Of a stretch of 22,124 bases of DNA, positions 16,246 through 22,124 are shown piece after piece. The notes under the pieces were generated by a model that saw nothing but the letters and a program-made list of their open reading frames with translations, was not told the origin of the DNA and searched no databases. This stretch comes from DAOUBA01 sp034432855 (GTDB lineage Bacteria > Chloroflexota > Anaerolineae > B4-G1). The stretch lies in the NCBI GenBank assembly GCA_034432855.1, contig DAOUBA010000074.1, positions 1-22,124 of the forward strand. The letters are read 5' to 3'. The position numbers were made by a program, and so were the translations under genes. Every line of letters starts with the position of its first letter. The stretch's first letter is position 1.

Positions 16246-16726
16246 GGCTTTCCTCCCACAGTGTCAACAGCGCCAACAGGGTTACACCTACCGTGATCGA
16301 AGCATCGGCCAGATTGAAGATGGGAAAGTCTCTGAACGGCCAAAAGTTGGCATCTATGAAATCCACCACGAACCCCTGGCGCAGCCGGTCTACCAGGTTG
16401 CCGATGGCCCCGCCCAGTGCCAGGCCGAAAGCGAGCCGCATCCACCATTGGCCGCTCGTGATGTGCCGGTAGTAGGCGATGATGACGGCGATCACGATGA
16501 TGGCGACGATGACAAAGACGTTGCCAAACTGGGGCAACATGCCAAACGCTGCCCCCGTGTTCGTAATATGGGTGATGCGCAAGACCGGGGACAACCAAGA
16601 CGCGATGTCCCACGACCGGCCCACTTCGAGGTGCGTCGCCACCAGATACTTGGTGATCTGGTCGGCAAGCAACACCAGCGCCGCCACAACCGGCAAGACC
16701 AGTGCTTCTAGCCGCTGCCGTTTCAA
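16208..16726 (-). CDS. lspA: Lipoprotein signal peptidase (signal peptidase II)
   Basis: A 172-residue membrane aspartyl protease that removes the signal peptide of prolipoproteins after lipid attachment. Four hydrophobic helices are visible (LEALVLPVVAALVLLADQIT; NVFVIVAIIVIAVIIAYY; WMRLAFGLALGGAIGNLVDR; ASITVGVTLLALLTL). The signature GNLVDRLRQGFVVDFID and the FNLADASITVG motif supply the two catalytic aspartates, D122 and D141; ITNTGAAFG is also conserved. No ATG is available. I chose the TTG at 16726, whose last two bases overlap the TGA stop of the upstream DksA-like gene (TTGA), giving an MKRQRL start. A TTG at 16774 would add 16 residues and is the alternative. The synteny ileS-lspA is known from many bacteria. 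Confidence 0.9.
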   Translation of the reverse strand: MKRQRLEALVLPVVAALVLLADQITKYLVATHLEVGRSWDIASWLSPVLRITHITNTGAAFGMLPQFGNVFVIVAIIVIAVIIAYYRHITSGQWWMRLAFGLALGGAIGNLVDRLRQGFVVDFIDANFWPFRDFPIFNLADASITVGVTLLALLTLWEESRERARKRAAANN

Positions 16727-17085
16727 CGGGAGACCATCCGTGTCTGTTCGTGGCGTGATTGGCACTCCAGGCAATACTGTACGCGCGGAAGTGCCTCCAG
16801 GCGCGCACGGTCAATCCGGGCTCCGCAGGATTCACAGAGGCCATAGGTGCCGTCTTCGAGTTTGGCCAATGCCCGTGCCACCTCTTCCAGCGAGGCCTCG
16901 ACTTTGCGCTTCAGCGTGACGCCGACGGCCTGGTCGAAGGCATCGGTGCCGTCGTCGGCCATGTGGTTACTGTAGCCGACGCTTTCGTACCTGGCGGCTT
17001 CGGTCTCCAACCGTTCCAGTTGTTCTCTCAATTGGGCCTGCTCTGCCAATAACGCCTGTTTGGCTCTGTCGTACGAGAAAGGCAT
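16723..17085 (-). CDS. TraR/DksA-type zinc-finger protein
   Basis: A 120-residue protein starting MPFSYDRAKQALLAEQAQLR after AGGAGG. Residues about 8-78 form a helical coiled coil; the tip carries DAFDQA (D48, D51, A53), the DxxDxA pattern that lets DksA act in the RNA polymerase secondary channel. The C-terminal C4 zinc finger is CESC (C84, C87) and CLEC (C105, C108) with GARIDRARLEALPRVQY between. Inference: it modulates initiation at stress- or growth-regulated promoters, perhaps with ppGpp. The shorter N-terminus compared with E. coli DksA (151 residues) leaves a TraR- or YteA-like role possible. It has its own promoter and is translationally linked to lspA. Confidence 0.85.
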   Translation of the reverse strand: MPFSYDRAKQALLAEQAQLREQLERLETEAARYESVGYSNHMADDGTDAFDQAVGVTLKRKVEASLEEVARALAKLEDGTYGLCESCGARIDRARLEALPRVQYCLECQSRHEQTRMVSR

Positions 17086-17121
17086 CGTTCCTCCTGCTCT
17101 GCTCTCCTCCGACGCGTCGTT

Positions 17122-17150
17122 ATTCTACCCTACTCGGCCCGAATTGGCAA
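17122..17150 (-). promoter_or_regulatory. Internal sigma-A promoter before the DksA-like gene
   Basis: On the minus strand TTGCCA (17145-17150), 17 bp, TAGAAT (17122-17127): 5 of 6 matches in both boxes. Transcription would start near 17115, about 30 nt before the ATG. It lets dksA-like, lspA, rluD and the nitrilase-like gene be transcribed independently of ileS. Confidence 0.65.
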
Positions 17151-17156
17151 CCTCAA

Positions 17157-17238
17157 CCTCACCCCATCCCCCTGCCCCCTGCCCCCTTCCCCTCTCCCTC
17201 TGGGAACGGGGAAGGGGGGATGGGGGGTAGGGGTGAGG
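17157..17238. repeat. Large C-run/G-run inverted repeat with G-quadruplex potential, directly after ileS
   Basis: CCTCACCCC (17157-17165) is the exact reverse complement of GGGGTGAGG (17230-17238), and the interior keeps pairing through long C-runs against G-runs, making an imperfect stem of about 30 bp. The plus strand at 17208-17233 has four G-runs (4, 6, 6 and 4) with 2-nt loops; the minus strand has five runs of four or five G across 17162-17192. The repeat begins on the base right after the ileS stop codon. It has no T-run, so it is not a classic terminator, but it may block readthrough or protect the ileS mRNA 3' end. Confidence 0.7.
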
Positions 17239-20200
17239 TCACACCCTGCGCACGCTCAGCGTTAGGGATTGTGCCCCAATGCGCTCCTCGCTCACGGTCG
17301 CGCCCTCTTCTGCAGGTGGCGCAGCGCGCAGTTCGACGCTCAACGTCTCGGCGGCGATGAACTCGCGCCACACCTCGATGGCGGCGGCGAGTTCCCCTTC
17401 CGCCTGGTAGGTGGTTCTGATGCGATCGTCGAGGTTGAACCCAGCTTCTTTACGGAGGTTCTGGATACGGCGCACGACCTCGCGGGCCAGGCCCTCGGCG
17501 GCCAGTTCCGGCGTGATGCTCACATCTACGGCGACAGTCAGGTTGCGCTCGGTGGCAACGACCAGTCCTGCACGCGGCTGCTCGCGCACGAGCACCTCCT
17601 CCGGCGCCAGTTCGACCTCTTCGCCTTCGACCTGTATCCGCAGCGGCAAGCCTCCCCGCAGTCGCCTGGCTGCGGCCTGGGCATCCAGCGCGTTCAACGC
17701 CGCCCGCAGTGCCGGGAAACGGGAGCCGAAGCGCGGGCCGAGCACCTTGTTGTCCGGCAGAATCTGGTAGGTGACCAGGTCACTCGCGTCATCCACGAAG
17801 GCAACCTGCTTGACGTTCAGTTCGTCGCGTACCAGTTCCACCAGTTCGGCGTCGAGTGCCCCCGCCTCCAGGTGCACGAACGCTTTTGCCAGCGGCTGGC
17901 GCAGTTTGATGTTGGCGTCGTTGCGCGCCGAGTGGCCCAGGGTGACGATTTGCCGTGCCAGCGCCATACGCGCCAGCAGGTCCGCATCTATCGCCGATGA
18001 ATCTGCTTCCGGCCAGGTAGTGTGATGGACGCTTTCTGGAGCCTGTGGGTCCACCGAGCGCACCAGGTTCTGGTATATCGCCTCGGTCACAAAAGGCATA
18101 AAGGGCGCGAGCATCCGGCAGAGGGTTGTCAGCACGTGATAGAGCGTGGTATAGGCCGCATTCTTGTCGGCGTCGTGCTCGCTCTTCCAGAAGCGCCGCC
18201 GGCTGCGCCGCACGTACCAGTTGCTCAGATCGTCCAGGAACGGTTCGATCACCAGTGTCGCGCCGTAGGCGTCATAGTCGTTCAGCCGCGCCGTCACGTC
18301 GGCCACCACCTGGTTCAGTCGGGAAAGAATCCACCTGTCGAGTAGGGGAAGGGATTGGTGATTGGTGATCAGGGGTTGGGTTTCCCTCAAATCCCCAATC
18401 ATTAATCCCAAATCACCTGCCCCCGGCGTCCAACCGTCAATATTGGCATAAGTGACGAAGAAGGAATAGACGTTCCACAGCGGGAGGAGCACTTGGCGAC
18501 GCACTTCATCGGCGCGCGTGTAGCCGAAACGCAGGTCGTTTTCCGGCTTATGGGCGCAGTAGAGCCAGCGCATCACGTCCACGCCCATACGGTCGGCGGC
18601 CTCGTTGAACTCGATAGCGTTGCCCCACGACTTGTGCATCGGACGGCCCGTCTCGTCCACCAGCGTGGCGTAGCCGAAGCAGGTCTTGAAGGGCGGGGTA
18701 TTTTCCAGTACCGTGGCCATCGCCAGCAGGCTGTAGAACCAGTTGCGGAACTGCCCCGGAAAGGACTCGCTGATGAAATCTGCCGGGTACCACTCGCGCC
18801 AGTAATCGCGGTTGATGCGGTACTGCATGGTGCTGAAGGAGACGATGCCGGCGTCGAGCCAGGGATTGCCTACGTCGGGGATGCGGCTCGTCGTCGCGCC
18901 GCACTTGGAACAGGCGATCTTGACCGCATCTACCCAGGGCCGGTGTGGCGTGTGGCCCGCGAACTCCTCCCAACCGGCCACCGCGCGCGCTTTCAACTCC
19001 TCGCCGTCGCCGATGACCTCGAAATGACCGCAGGCGTCGCACACCCAGATCGGCAGCGCCAGTCCCCAGTAGCGCTTTTTGCTGATCATCCAATCGTGCA
19101 TGTTGCGCAGCCAATCCAACTCCCGTTCCAGGCCGAAGGCAGGAATCCAGCGGATCTGCTCGGTCACGCGAATCATGCGATGGCGTAGTTCGTCCATCGA
19201 GATGAACCACTCGTCCACCAGGCGGAAGACCAGTTCGGTCGAGCAGCGCCAGCAGACGGGGTAGCGGTGGGTATAGTCCTCGATCTTGTAGAGCAACCCT
19301 TTCTCGCGCAGGTTTTCGAACACGCGCTCGGCACTTTCGGCGACGGGGACGCCGGTGAGCGGGCCGAAGCCGACGATAAAGACGCCCTCCTCGTCCAGCG
19401 GGGCGATGGCGGGCAGGCCGTACTGCTTGCCCAGGGCAAAGTCTTCCGCGCCACAGCCGGGGGCAATGTGGACGATACCCGTACCTTCCGCTTCGCCGAC
19501 CTCGTCCCAGAGGATGACGCGATGGGCCTGGGGTGCGCCGGCTTCCTGCTGTGCCGGCAACTCATCGAAAGGTCCTTCATACACCCAGCCTTCCAGCGCC
19601 GTCCCAGGCATTTCTTCCAGCACCTCGTACCTGCCCTTCAGGATCGAGAGCGTGCCTTTGGAGAGATACAAGATGTGCTCGCCCTGGCGCACTTTGACGT
19701 AGATGAGTTGCGAGCCGACCGCCGCCGCGACGTTGCTGGTCAATGTCCACGGCGTCGTCGTCCAGACCAGCAGGCTCTCGCCAGGGTGGTCGCGCAGCGG
19801 GAAGCGCAGGGTGACGCCGGGATGGGTCATCTCGCGGTAGCCCTCGGTGACGATCTCGTGCTGGCTGATGCCGGTGGCGCAGCGCGGGCACCAGGGCATC
19901 ACGTCGTGGCCCTGGTAGAGCCAACCGTGCTCCCAACAACGTTTCAGGAAGGTCCAGATCATGTAATTGTTCTCGGTCGAGAAGGTGAAGTAGGAGCCGC
20001 CCAGTTCCGGCAGTCCCAGCCGGGCGACGATCTGCTCGACCGTATCGGTCACCGGCCCAAGCGGCCCTGTCACCGTGATGACCTGCTCCGGGCTCTGCAT
20101 CAGTTTGTCGGCCAGATCGCGCAAGAAATCGGGGTCATTCCAATCCATCCAGTAGCCCAGGCGGATGGATTGCTCGGTCTGGATGGCGGCGTAACGCAGG

Positions 20201-20574
20201 ACGCGCTCTTTGCACTTGCGCACGAAATTGGCAATGCCGTAGCGTTCGATGTCCCGCTTGGAGCGAAAGTCGAGTTCTTTTTCCACTTCGACTTCGACCC
20301 ATAGTCCCTGGCAGTCGAAGCCGTTCTGGTAGCGGGTGCGGTAGCCCTTCATGGCCCAGAAGCGATGGTAGAGGTCCTTATAGGTGCGCCCCCAGCCGTG
20401 GTGGACTCCCATCGGGTTGTTCGCGGTGATGGGGCCATCGGTAAAGGCCCAGCGCGGCCCGTTACGGCGCAGTTCGACCAGTTTACGGAAAGCCTGGGTT
20501 TCCTTCCAGAAATTCAGGATGTCCCGTTCCTGGGCGATAAAGTCTACCTGGTTGGGTATGGGTCTGAATGCCAT
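17239..20574 (-). CDS. ileS: Isoleucyl-tRNA synthetase, type 2, with GXHH signature
   Basis: An 1111-residue class I synthetase that charges tRNA-Ile. GAGGAG lies 6 bp before the ATG. The HIGH region reads ITANNPMGVHHGWGR, so residues 56-59 are GVHH: the first and third positions of HXGH are exchanged. The CP1 editing domain (about 190-400) includes MPWCPRCATGISQHE and LLVWTTTPWTLTSNVAAAVG. The KMSKS loop is also atypical: GRPMHKSWGN (PMHKS at 645-649). The anticodon-binding part follows from LDRWILSRLN, and the C-terminus (ELAAEGLAREVVRRIQNLRK) is of the eukaryote-like IleRS2 kind. About 20 extra residues (around 720-745) correspond to an inverted-repeat cassette at 18351-18409. The stop codon abuts another hairpin repeat. 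The gene lies 21 bp after alaX in the same operon. Confidence 0.93.
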   Translation of the reverse strand: MAFRPIPNQVDFIAQERDILNFWKETQAFRKLVELRRNGPRWAFTDGPITANNPMGVHHGWGRTYKDLYHRFWAMKGYRTRYQNGFDCQGLWVEVEVEKELDFRSKRDIERYGIANFVRKCKERVLRYAAIQTEQSIRLGYWMDWNDPDFLRDLADKLMQSPEQVITVTGPLGPVTDTVEQIVARLGLPELGGSYFTFSTENNYMIWTFLKRCWEHGWLYQGHDVMPWCPRCATGISQHEIVTEGYREMTHPGVTLRFPLRDHPGESLLVWTTTPWTLTSNVAAAVGSQLIYVKVRQGEHILYLSKGTLSILKGRYEVLEEMPGTALEGWVYEGPFDELPAQQEAGAPQAHRVILWDEVGEAEGTGIVHIAPGCGAEDFALGKQYGLPAIAPLDEEGVFIVGFGPLTGVPVAESAERVFENLREKGLLYKIEDYTHRYPVCWRCSTELVFRLVDEWFISMDELRHRMIRVTEQIRWIPAFGLERELDWLRNMHDWMISKKRYWGLALPIWVCDACGHFEVIGDGEELKARAVAGWEEFAGHTPHRPWVDAVKIACSKCGATTSRIPDVGNPWLDAGIVSFSTMQYRINRDYWREWYPADFISESFPGQFRNWFYSLLAMATVLENTPPFKTCFGYATLVDETGRPMHKSWGNAIEFNEAADRMGVDVMRWLYCAHKPENDLRFGYTRADEVRRQVLLPLWNVYSFFVTYANIDGWTPGAGDLGLMIGDLRETQPLITNHQSLPLLDRWILSRLNQVVADVTARLNDYDAYGATLVIEPFLDDLSNWYVRRSRRRFWKSEHDADKNAAYTTLYHVLTTLCRMLAPFMPFVTEAIYQNLVRSVDPQAPESVHHTTWPEADSSAIDADLLARMALARQIVTLGHSARNDANIKLRQPLAKAFVHLEAGALDAELVELVRDELNVKQVAFVDDASDLVTYQILPDNKVLGPRFGSRFPALRAALNALDAQAAARRLRGGLPLRIQVEGEEVELAPEEVLVREQPRAGLVVATERNLTVAVDVSITPELAAEGLAREVVRRIQNLRKEAGFNLDDRIRTTYQAEGELAAAIEVWREFIAAETLSVELRAAPPAEEGATVSEERIGAQSLTLSVRRV
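18351..18409 (-). repeat. In-frame inverted-repeat cassette inside ileS
   Basis: GGGATTGGTGATTGGTGAT (18351-18369) pairs with 18391-18409, whose reverse complement is GGGATTAATGATTGGGGAT: 16 Watson-Crick pairs, two G-U pairs and one mismatch, with a 21-nt loop. The plus-strand side has a GATTGGT repetition. It encodes residues such as GLMIGDLRETQPLITNHQSL between VTYANIDGWTPG and LDRWILSRLN, where IleRS homologues normally have a much shorter link. Confidence 0.7.
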
Positions 20575-20595
20575 CGTCTACTCCTCTTGAAGTCT

Positions 20596-21306
20596 TCACG
20601 GTGCCAGCGCCACCACCAATCGCTTGTTGATGCGCCCCTTGCTTCGGTAATCCACAATGTGCAGCGGGCCGACTTCCGACGTGTTGTCCACGTGGGTGCC
20701 GCCGTCGGCCTGCAGGTCCAGCCCCTCGATCTCGACCACGCGCACCTGGGTGAGGTGCGGTGGCAACAGGTTGACCCGGGTGCGAATGAGGTCGGGGATG
20801 CGGAAGGCCTCTTCGCGGGGCAGGATGCGCACGTGCACCGGGCGCGCGGCGGCGACCTCGACGTTGATCTTGCGCTCGATCTCGCCCACCAGATCGGCCT
20901 GCATCCGCTCGAACTCGAAATCCATGCGTCCCAGGAGCGGCTCCATATTGCCACCGGTCACCTGCGCGCCATAGTCGCGCCAGATCACGCCGCAGAGGAT
21001 GTGCATGGCGGTGTGGGTGCGCATCAGCGCGTAGCGACGCTCCCAGTCGAGACAGCCGATCACTCGCGTGCCCACCGATGGCGGGTCATAGTTCAACTTG
21101 TGCACGATGCGATCCTCGCTATGCTTGACTTTCACAACTTGCCACTCTGCGTCGGGGGTCAGCAGCCGACCGAGATCGCACGGCTGTCCCCCGCCGCCGG
21201 GGTAGAAGGCGGTGCGGTCGAGTACCACGCTATCGCCGACGACTTCGGTGACAACGGCGTCGAACTCGCGCAGGTAACTGTCGGTCTGATAGAGCAACTC
21301 GGTCAT
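20596..21306 (-). CDS. alaX: Alanyl-tRNA editing protein (AlaX, medium type)
   Basis: A 236-residue freestanding editing domain that hydrolyses mischarged tRNA-Ala (Ser- or Gly-tRNA-Ala). The start ATG at 21306 overlaps the upstream GNAT stop as ATGA. The N-terminal barrel has RTAFYPGGGGQPCDLGRL; the zinc-site motif HxxxH is THTAMH (H98, H102). The second half of the site reads QADGGTHVDNTSEVG: H205 is present, but the usual cysteine of CGGTH is D201. GRINKRLVVAL closes the domain. Aspartate at that position may define a subfamily, so activity is not excluded. The AlaX-IleRS pair makes this a translation-fidelity operon. The stop lies 21 bp before ileS. Confidence 0.88.
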   Translation of the reverse strand: MTELLYQTDSYLREFDAVVTEVVGDSVVLDRTAFYPGGGGQPCDLGRLLTPDAEWQVVKVKHSEDRIVHKLNYDPPSVGTRVIGCLDWERRYALMRTHTAMHILCGVIWRDYGAQVTGGNMEPLLGRMDFEFERMQADLVGEIERKINVEVAAARPVHVRILPREEAFRIPDLIRTRVNLLPPHLTQVRVVEIEGLDLQADGGTHVDNTSEVGPLHIVDYRSKGRINKRLVVALAP

Positions 21307-21791
21307 TTCGCTTCCAGGTCGTACCACAAGATGTCCATATAATCCGTGCAGCCCATCGCCCGCCAGAAGGCCTGGGATACGGGGTTGTGATGGGCGACCA
21401 TCAGTTGCAGGTAGGTAGCGCCGTGCTCACGGAACCACGCCTTGAGCGCCTCGAAGAGCGCCTGTCCCACACCGCTGCGCCGCGCTGCCGGATCCACAAC
21501 GGCGTCGCCCACATAGCCGTACCGCCCGGGTTGGAAGATGGGATATGGGTCGCGCAGCATGCCGATCATCTGGCCGATCAGGCGGCCCTCTGCCTCGGCG
21601 ACGAGAACGCAACAATCTCTGTTGCCCAACACGTCTTCGCGTATGTGGCGCTCCCAGGCCCGCTCGCCCTCCGGAGAGGGCAGGGGACGAAAGCGTGGCT
21701 CACAGCGGGCGTGAAAGTCCATCATCTCGCGCCACAGCCGTAGCATCTGCGGCAGGTCCTTTTTCGTGGCAGGTCGGATCGTGAATTCCAT
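21303..21791 (-). CDS. GNAT-family N-acetyltransferase
   Basis: A 162-residue protein beginning MEFTIRPATKKDLPQMLRLW; the ATG at 21791 follows GAGGTG closely, and residues upstream of it do not look like GNAT sequence. The fold is complete: CCVLVAEAEGRLIGQMIGML (beta 2-4), GYVGDAVVDPAARRSGVGQA with the acetyl-CoA pyrophosphate loop RRSGVG, and YLQLMVAHHNPVSQAFWRAM near the C-terminus. These enzymes move an acetyl group from acetyl-CoA to an amine on a small molecule, protein or aminoacyl compound; the substrate is unknown. It is the first gene of the long operon, its stop overlaps the alaX start (ATGA), and its ribosome site can be paired with an upstream leader segment. Confidence 0.85.
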   Translation of the reverse strand: MEFTIRPATKKDLPQMLRLWREMMDFHARCEPRFRPLPSPEGERAWERHIREDVLGNRDCCVLVAEAEGRLIGQMIGMLRDPYPIFQPGRYGYVGDAVVDPAARRSGVGQALFEALKAWFREHGATYLQLMVAHHNPVSQAFWRAMGCTDYMDILWYDLEAK

Positions 21792-21967
21792 CTTCACCTC
21801 GAGGGATGGTTCGGAGAGGTGCACCCCAAAAGTTGTACCGATATGGCCTGTGTGTATTGTGATACTCTCGACCAACTGAGACAGGCCGCGGGCACAACAC
21901 CACGAAAACTGAAAGACGAGACGAATCGGCGGAAACCGATCCCTCTCGCCTTCCCTTTGGGGGGTCA
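21792..21967 (-). promoter_or_regulatory. Structured 5' leader of the GNAT-alaX-ileS operon (candidate riboregulator)
   Basis: The leader is about 175 nt and holds, in transcript order: a hairpin at 21911-21954 (AAGGCGAGA/TCTCGTCTT outside, ATCGG/CCGAT inside); a closed three-way element at 21845-21887 (GGCCTGT/ACAGGCC closing, with TCTC/GAGA and GTAT/ATAC arms inside); the stretch GGGGTGCACC; and CACCTC (21816-21821), fully complementary to the GAGGTG ribosome site (21795-21800). GAGAGG in the first hairpin could pair with CCTCTC at the sequestering segment instead, giving two exclusive states. The pairings are seen; a regulatory function is inferred. Confidence 0.4.
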
Positions 21968-21973
21968 GGGCGT

Positions 21974-22002
21974 ATTATAAGGCCCCGCTGCGGATCGGTC
22001 AA
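21974..22002 (-). promoter_or_regulatory. Strong sigma-A promoter of the GNAT-alaX-ileS operon
   Basis: On the minus strand TTGACC (21997-22002), 17 bp, TATAAT (21974-21979): 5 of 6 and 6 of 6 matches at optimal spacing. Transcription should start near 21967. It lies about 50 bp past the end of the transposase fragment. Confidence 0.8.
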
Positions 22003-22053
22003 GCCGTTGATGAGCGTGCGATGAAGCATACAAGTTCTATGCGATCGACTCCC

Positions 22054-22124
22054 TCATTCTTCCGAGCCACCTCGGAGACGCGCGATGTACGCCAGGGGCG
22101 ACAGGTAACCGATGGCGGAATGGC
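22054..22124 (-). CDS. IS3-type transposase, C-terminal end (runs off the window)
   Basis: The minus-strand frame from 22122 reads HSAIGYLSPLAYIARLRGGS, then EE and a TGA at 22054-22056. 'HSALGYLSP' followed by about 10-15 residues and the stop is the typical tail of the DDE integrase (OrfB) of IS3-family elements. The rest lies outside the window, so it is not possible to tell whether the element is intact. The inverted repeat at this end should fall between about 22003 and 22053, but no match to a known IS end was recognised. Confidence 0.6.
   Translation of the reverse strand, partial: HSAIGYLSPLAYIARLRGGSEE

Noticed and set aside
21845..21887. Possible tRNA gene, because of a D-arm-like stem
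   Set aside because: The anticodon arm and T-arm are missing and the closing stem encloses only about 43 nt. It is better treated as a leader structure.

Overview
The window looks like a chromosomal segment of a GC-rich member of the Chloroflexota, most likely Anaerolineae or a relative. This is inferred from protein style and has not been tested by a search. The supporting signs are surface proteins built as Pro/Thr linker plus LysM or SH3b plus SdrD-B-like domain plus C-terminal membrane anchor, an HMA-like protein without CxxC, an eukaryote-like (type 2) isoleucyl-tRNA synthetase, and short palindromic repeats scattered even inside genes.

Layout, left to right. (1) 1-94: 5' end of an HMA-like gene (minus), with a perfect palindrome in its promoter. 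(2) 137-300: a MITE-like element with 13-bp terminal inverted repeats and three nested hairpins. (3) 308-1411: a GT4 glycosyltransferase (minus), diverging from 1580-4801, two tandem paralogous membrane-anchored surface proteins that differ in a swapped middle module (LysM versus SH3b). These two are driven by a near-perfect sigma-A promoter and closed by an intrinsic terminator. (4) 4949-14374: a plus-strand sugar-phosphorolysis operon. It holds a GH94 cellobiose phosphorylase, a frameshifted remnant of an ABC sugar-binding protein, a 1075-residue GH94/GH149/GH161-type phosphorylase, a 917-residue GH94 enzyme that may be a laminaribiose phosphorylase, and a small cupin. Together they would turn imported beta-1,4 and beta-1,3 gluco-oligosaccharides into glucose-1-phosphate. 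The remnant marks where a transporter gene was lost. (5) 22002-14438: a long minus-strand housekeeping operon, GNAT acetyltransferase - AlaX editing protein - IleRS - TraR/DksA protein - LspA - RluD - nitrilase-superfamily protein. It has a strong promoter at 21974-22002, a structured leader in front of the GNAT gene, and an internal promoter before the DksA-like gene. (6) 22054-22124: the C-terminal end of an IS3-type transposase running off the window.

Most notable are three items. Three unrelated inverted-repeat cassettes sit in frame inside three enzyme genes (cellobiose phosphorylase, the second phosphorylase and IleRS). The IleRS carries a GXHH signature instead of HXGH. The nitrilase-like protein has glycine where the catalytic cysteine belongs. 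No CRISPR array, rRNA, tRNA or origin was seen.
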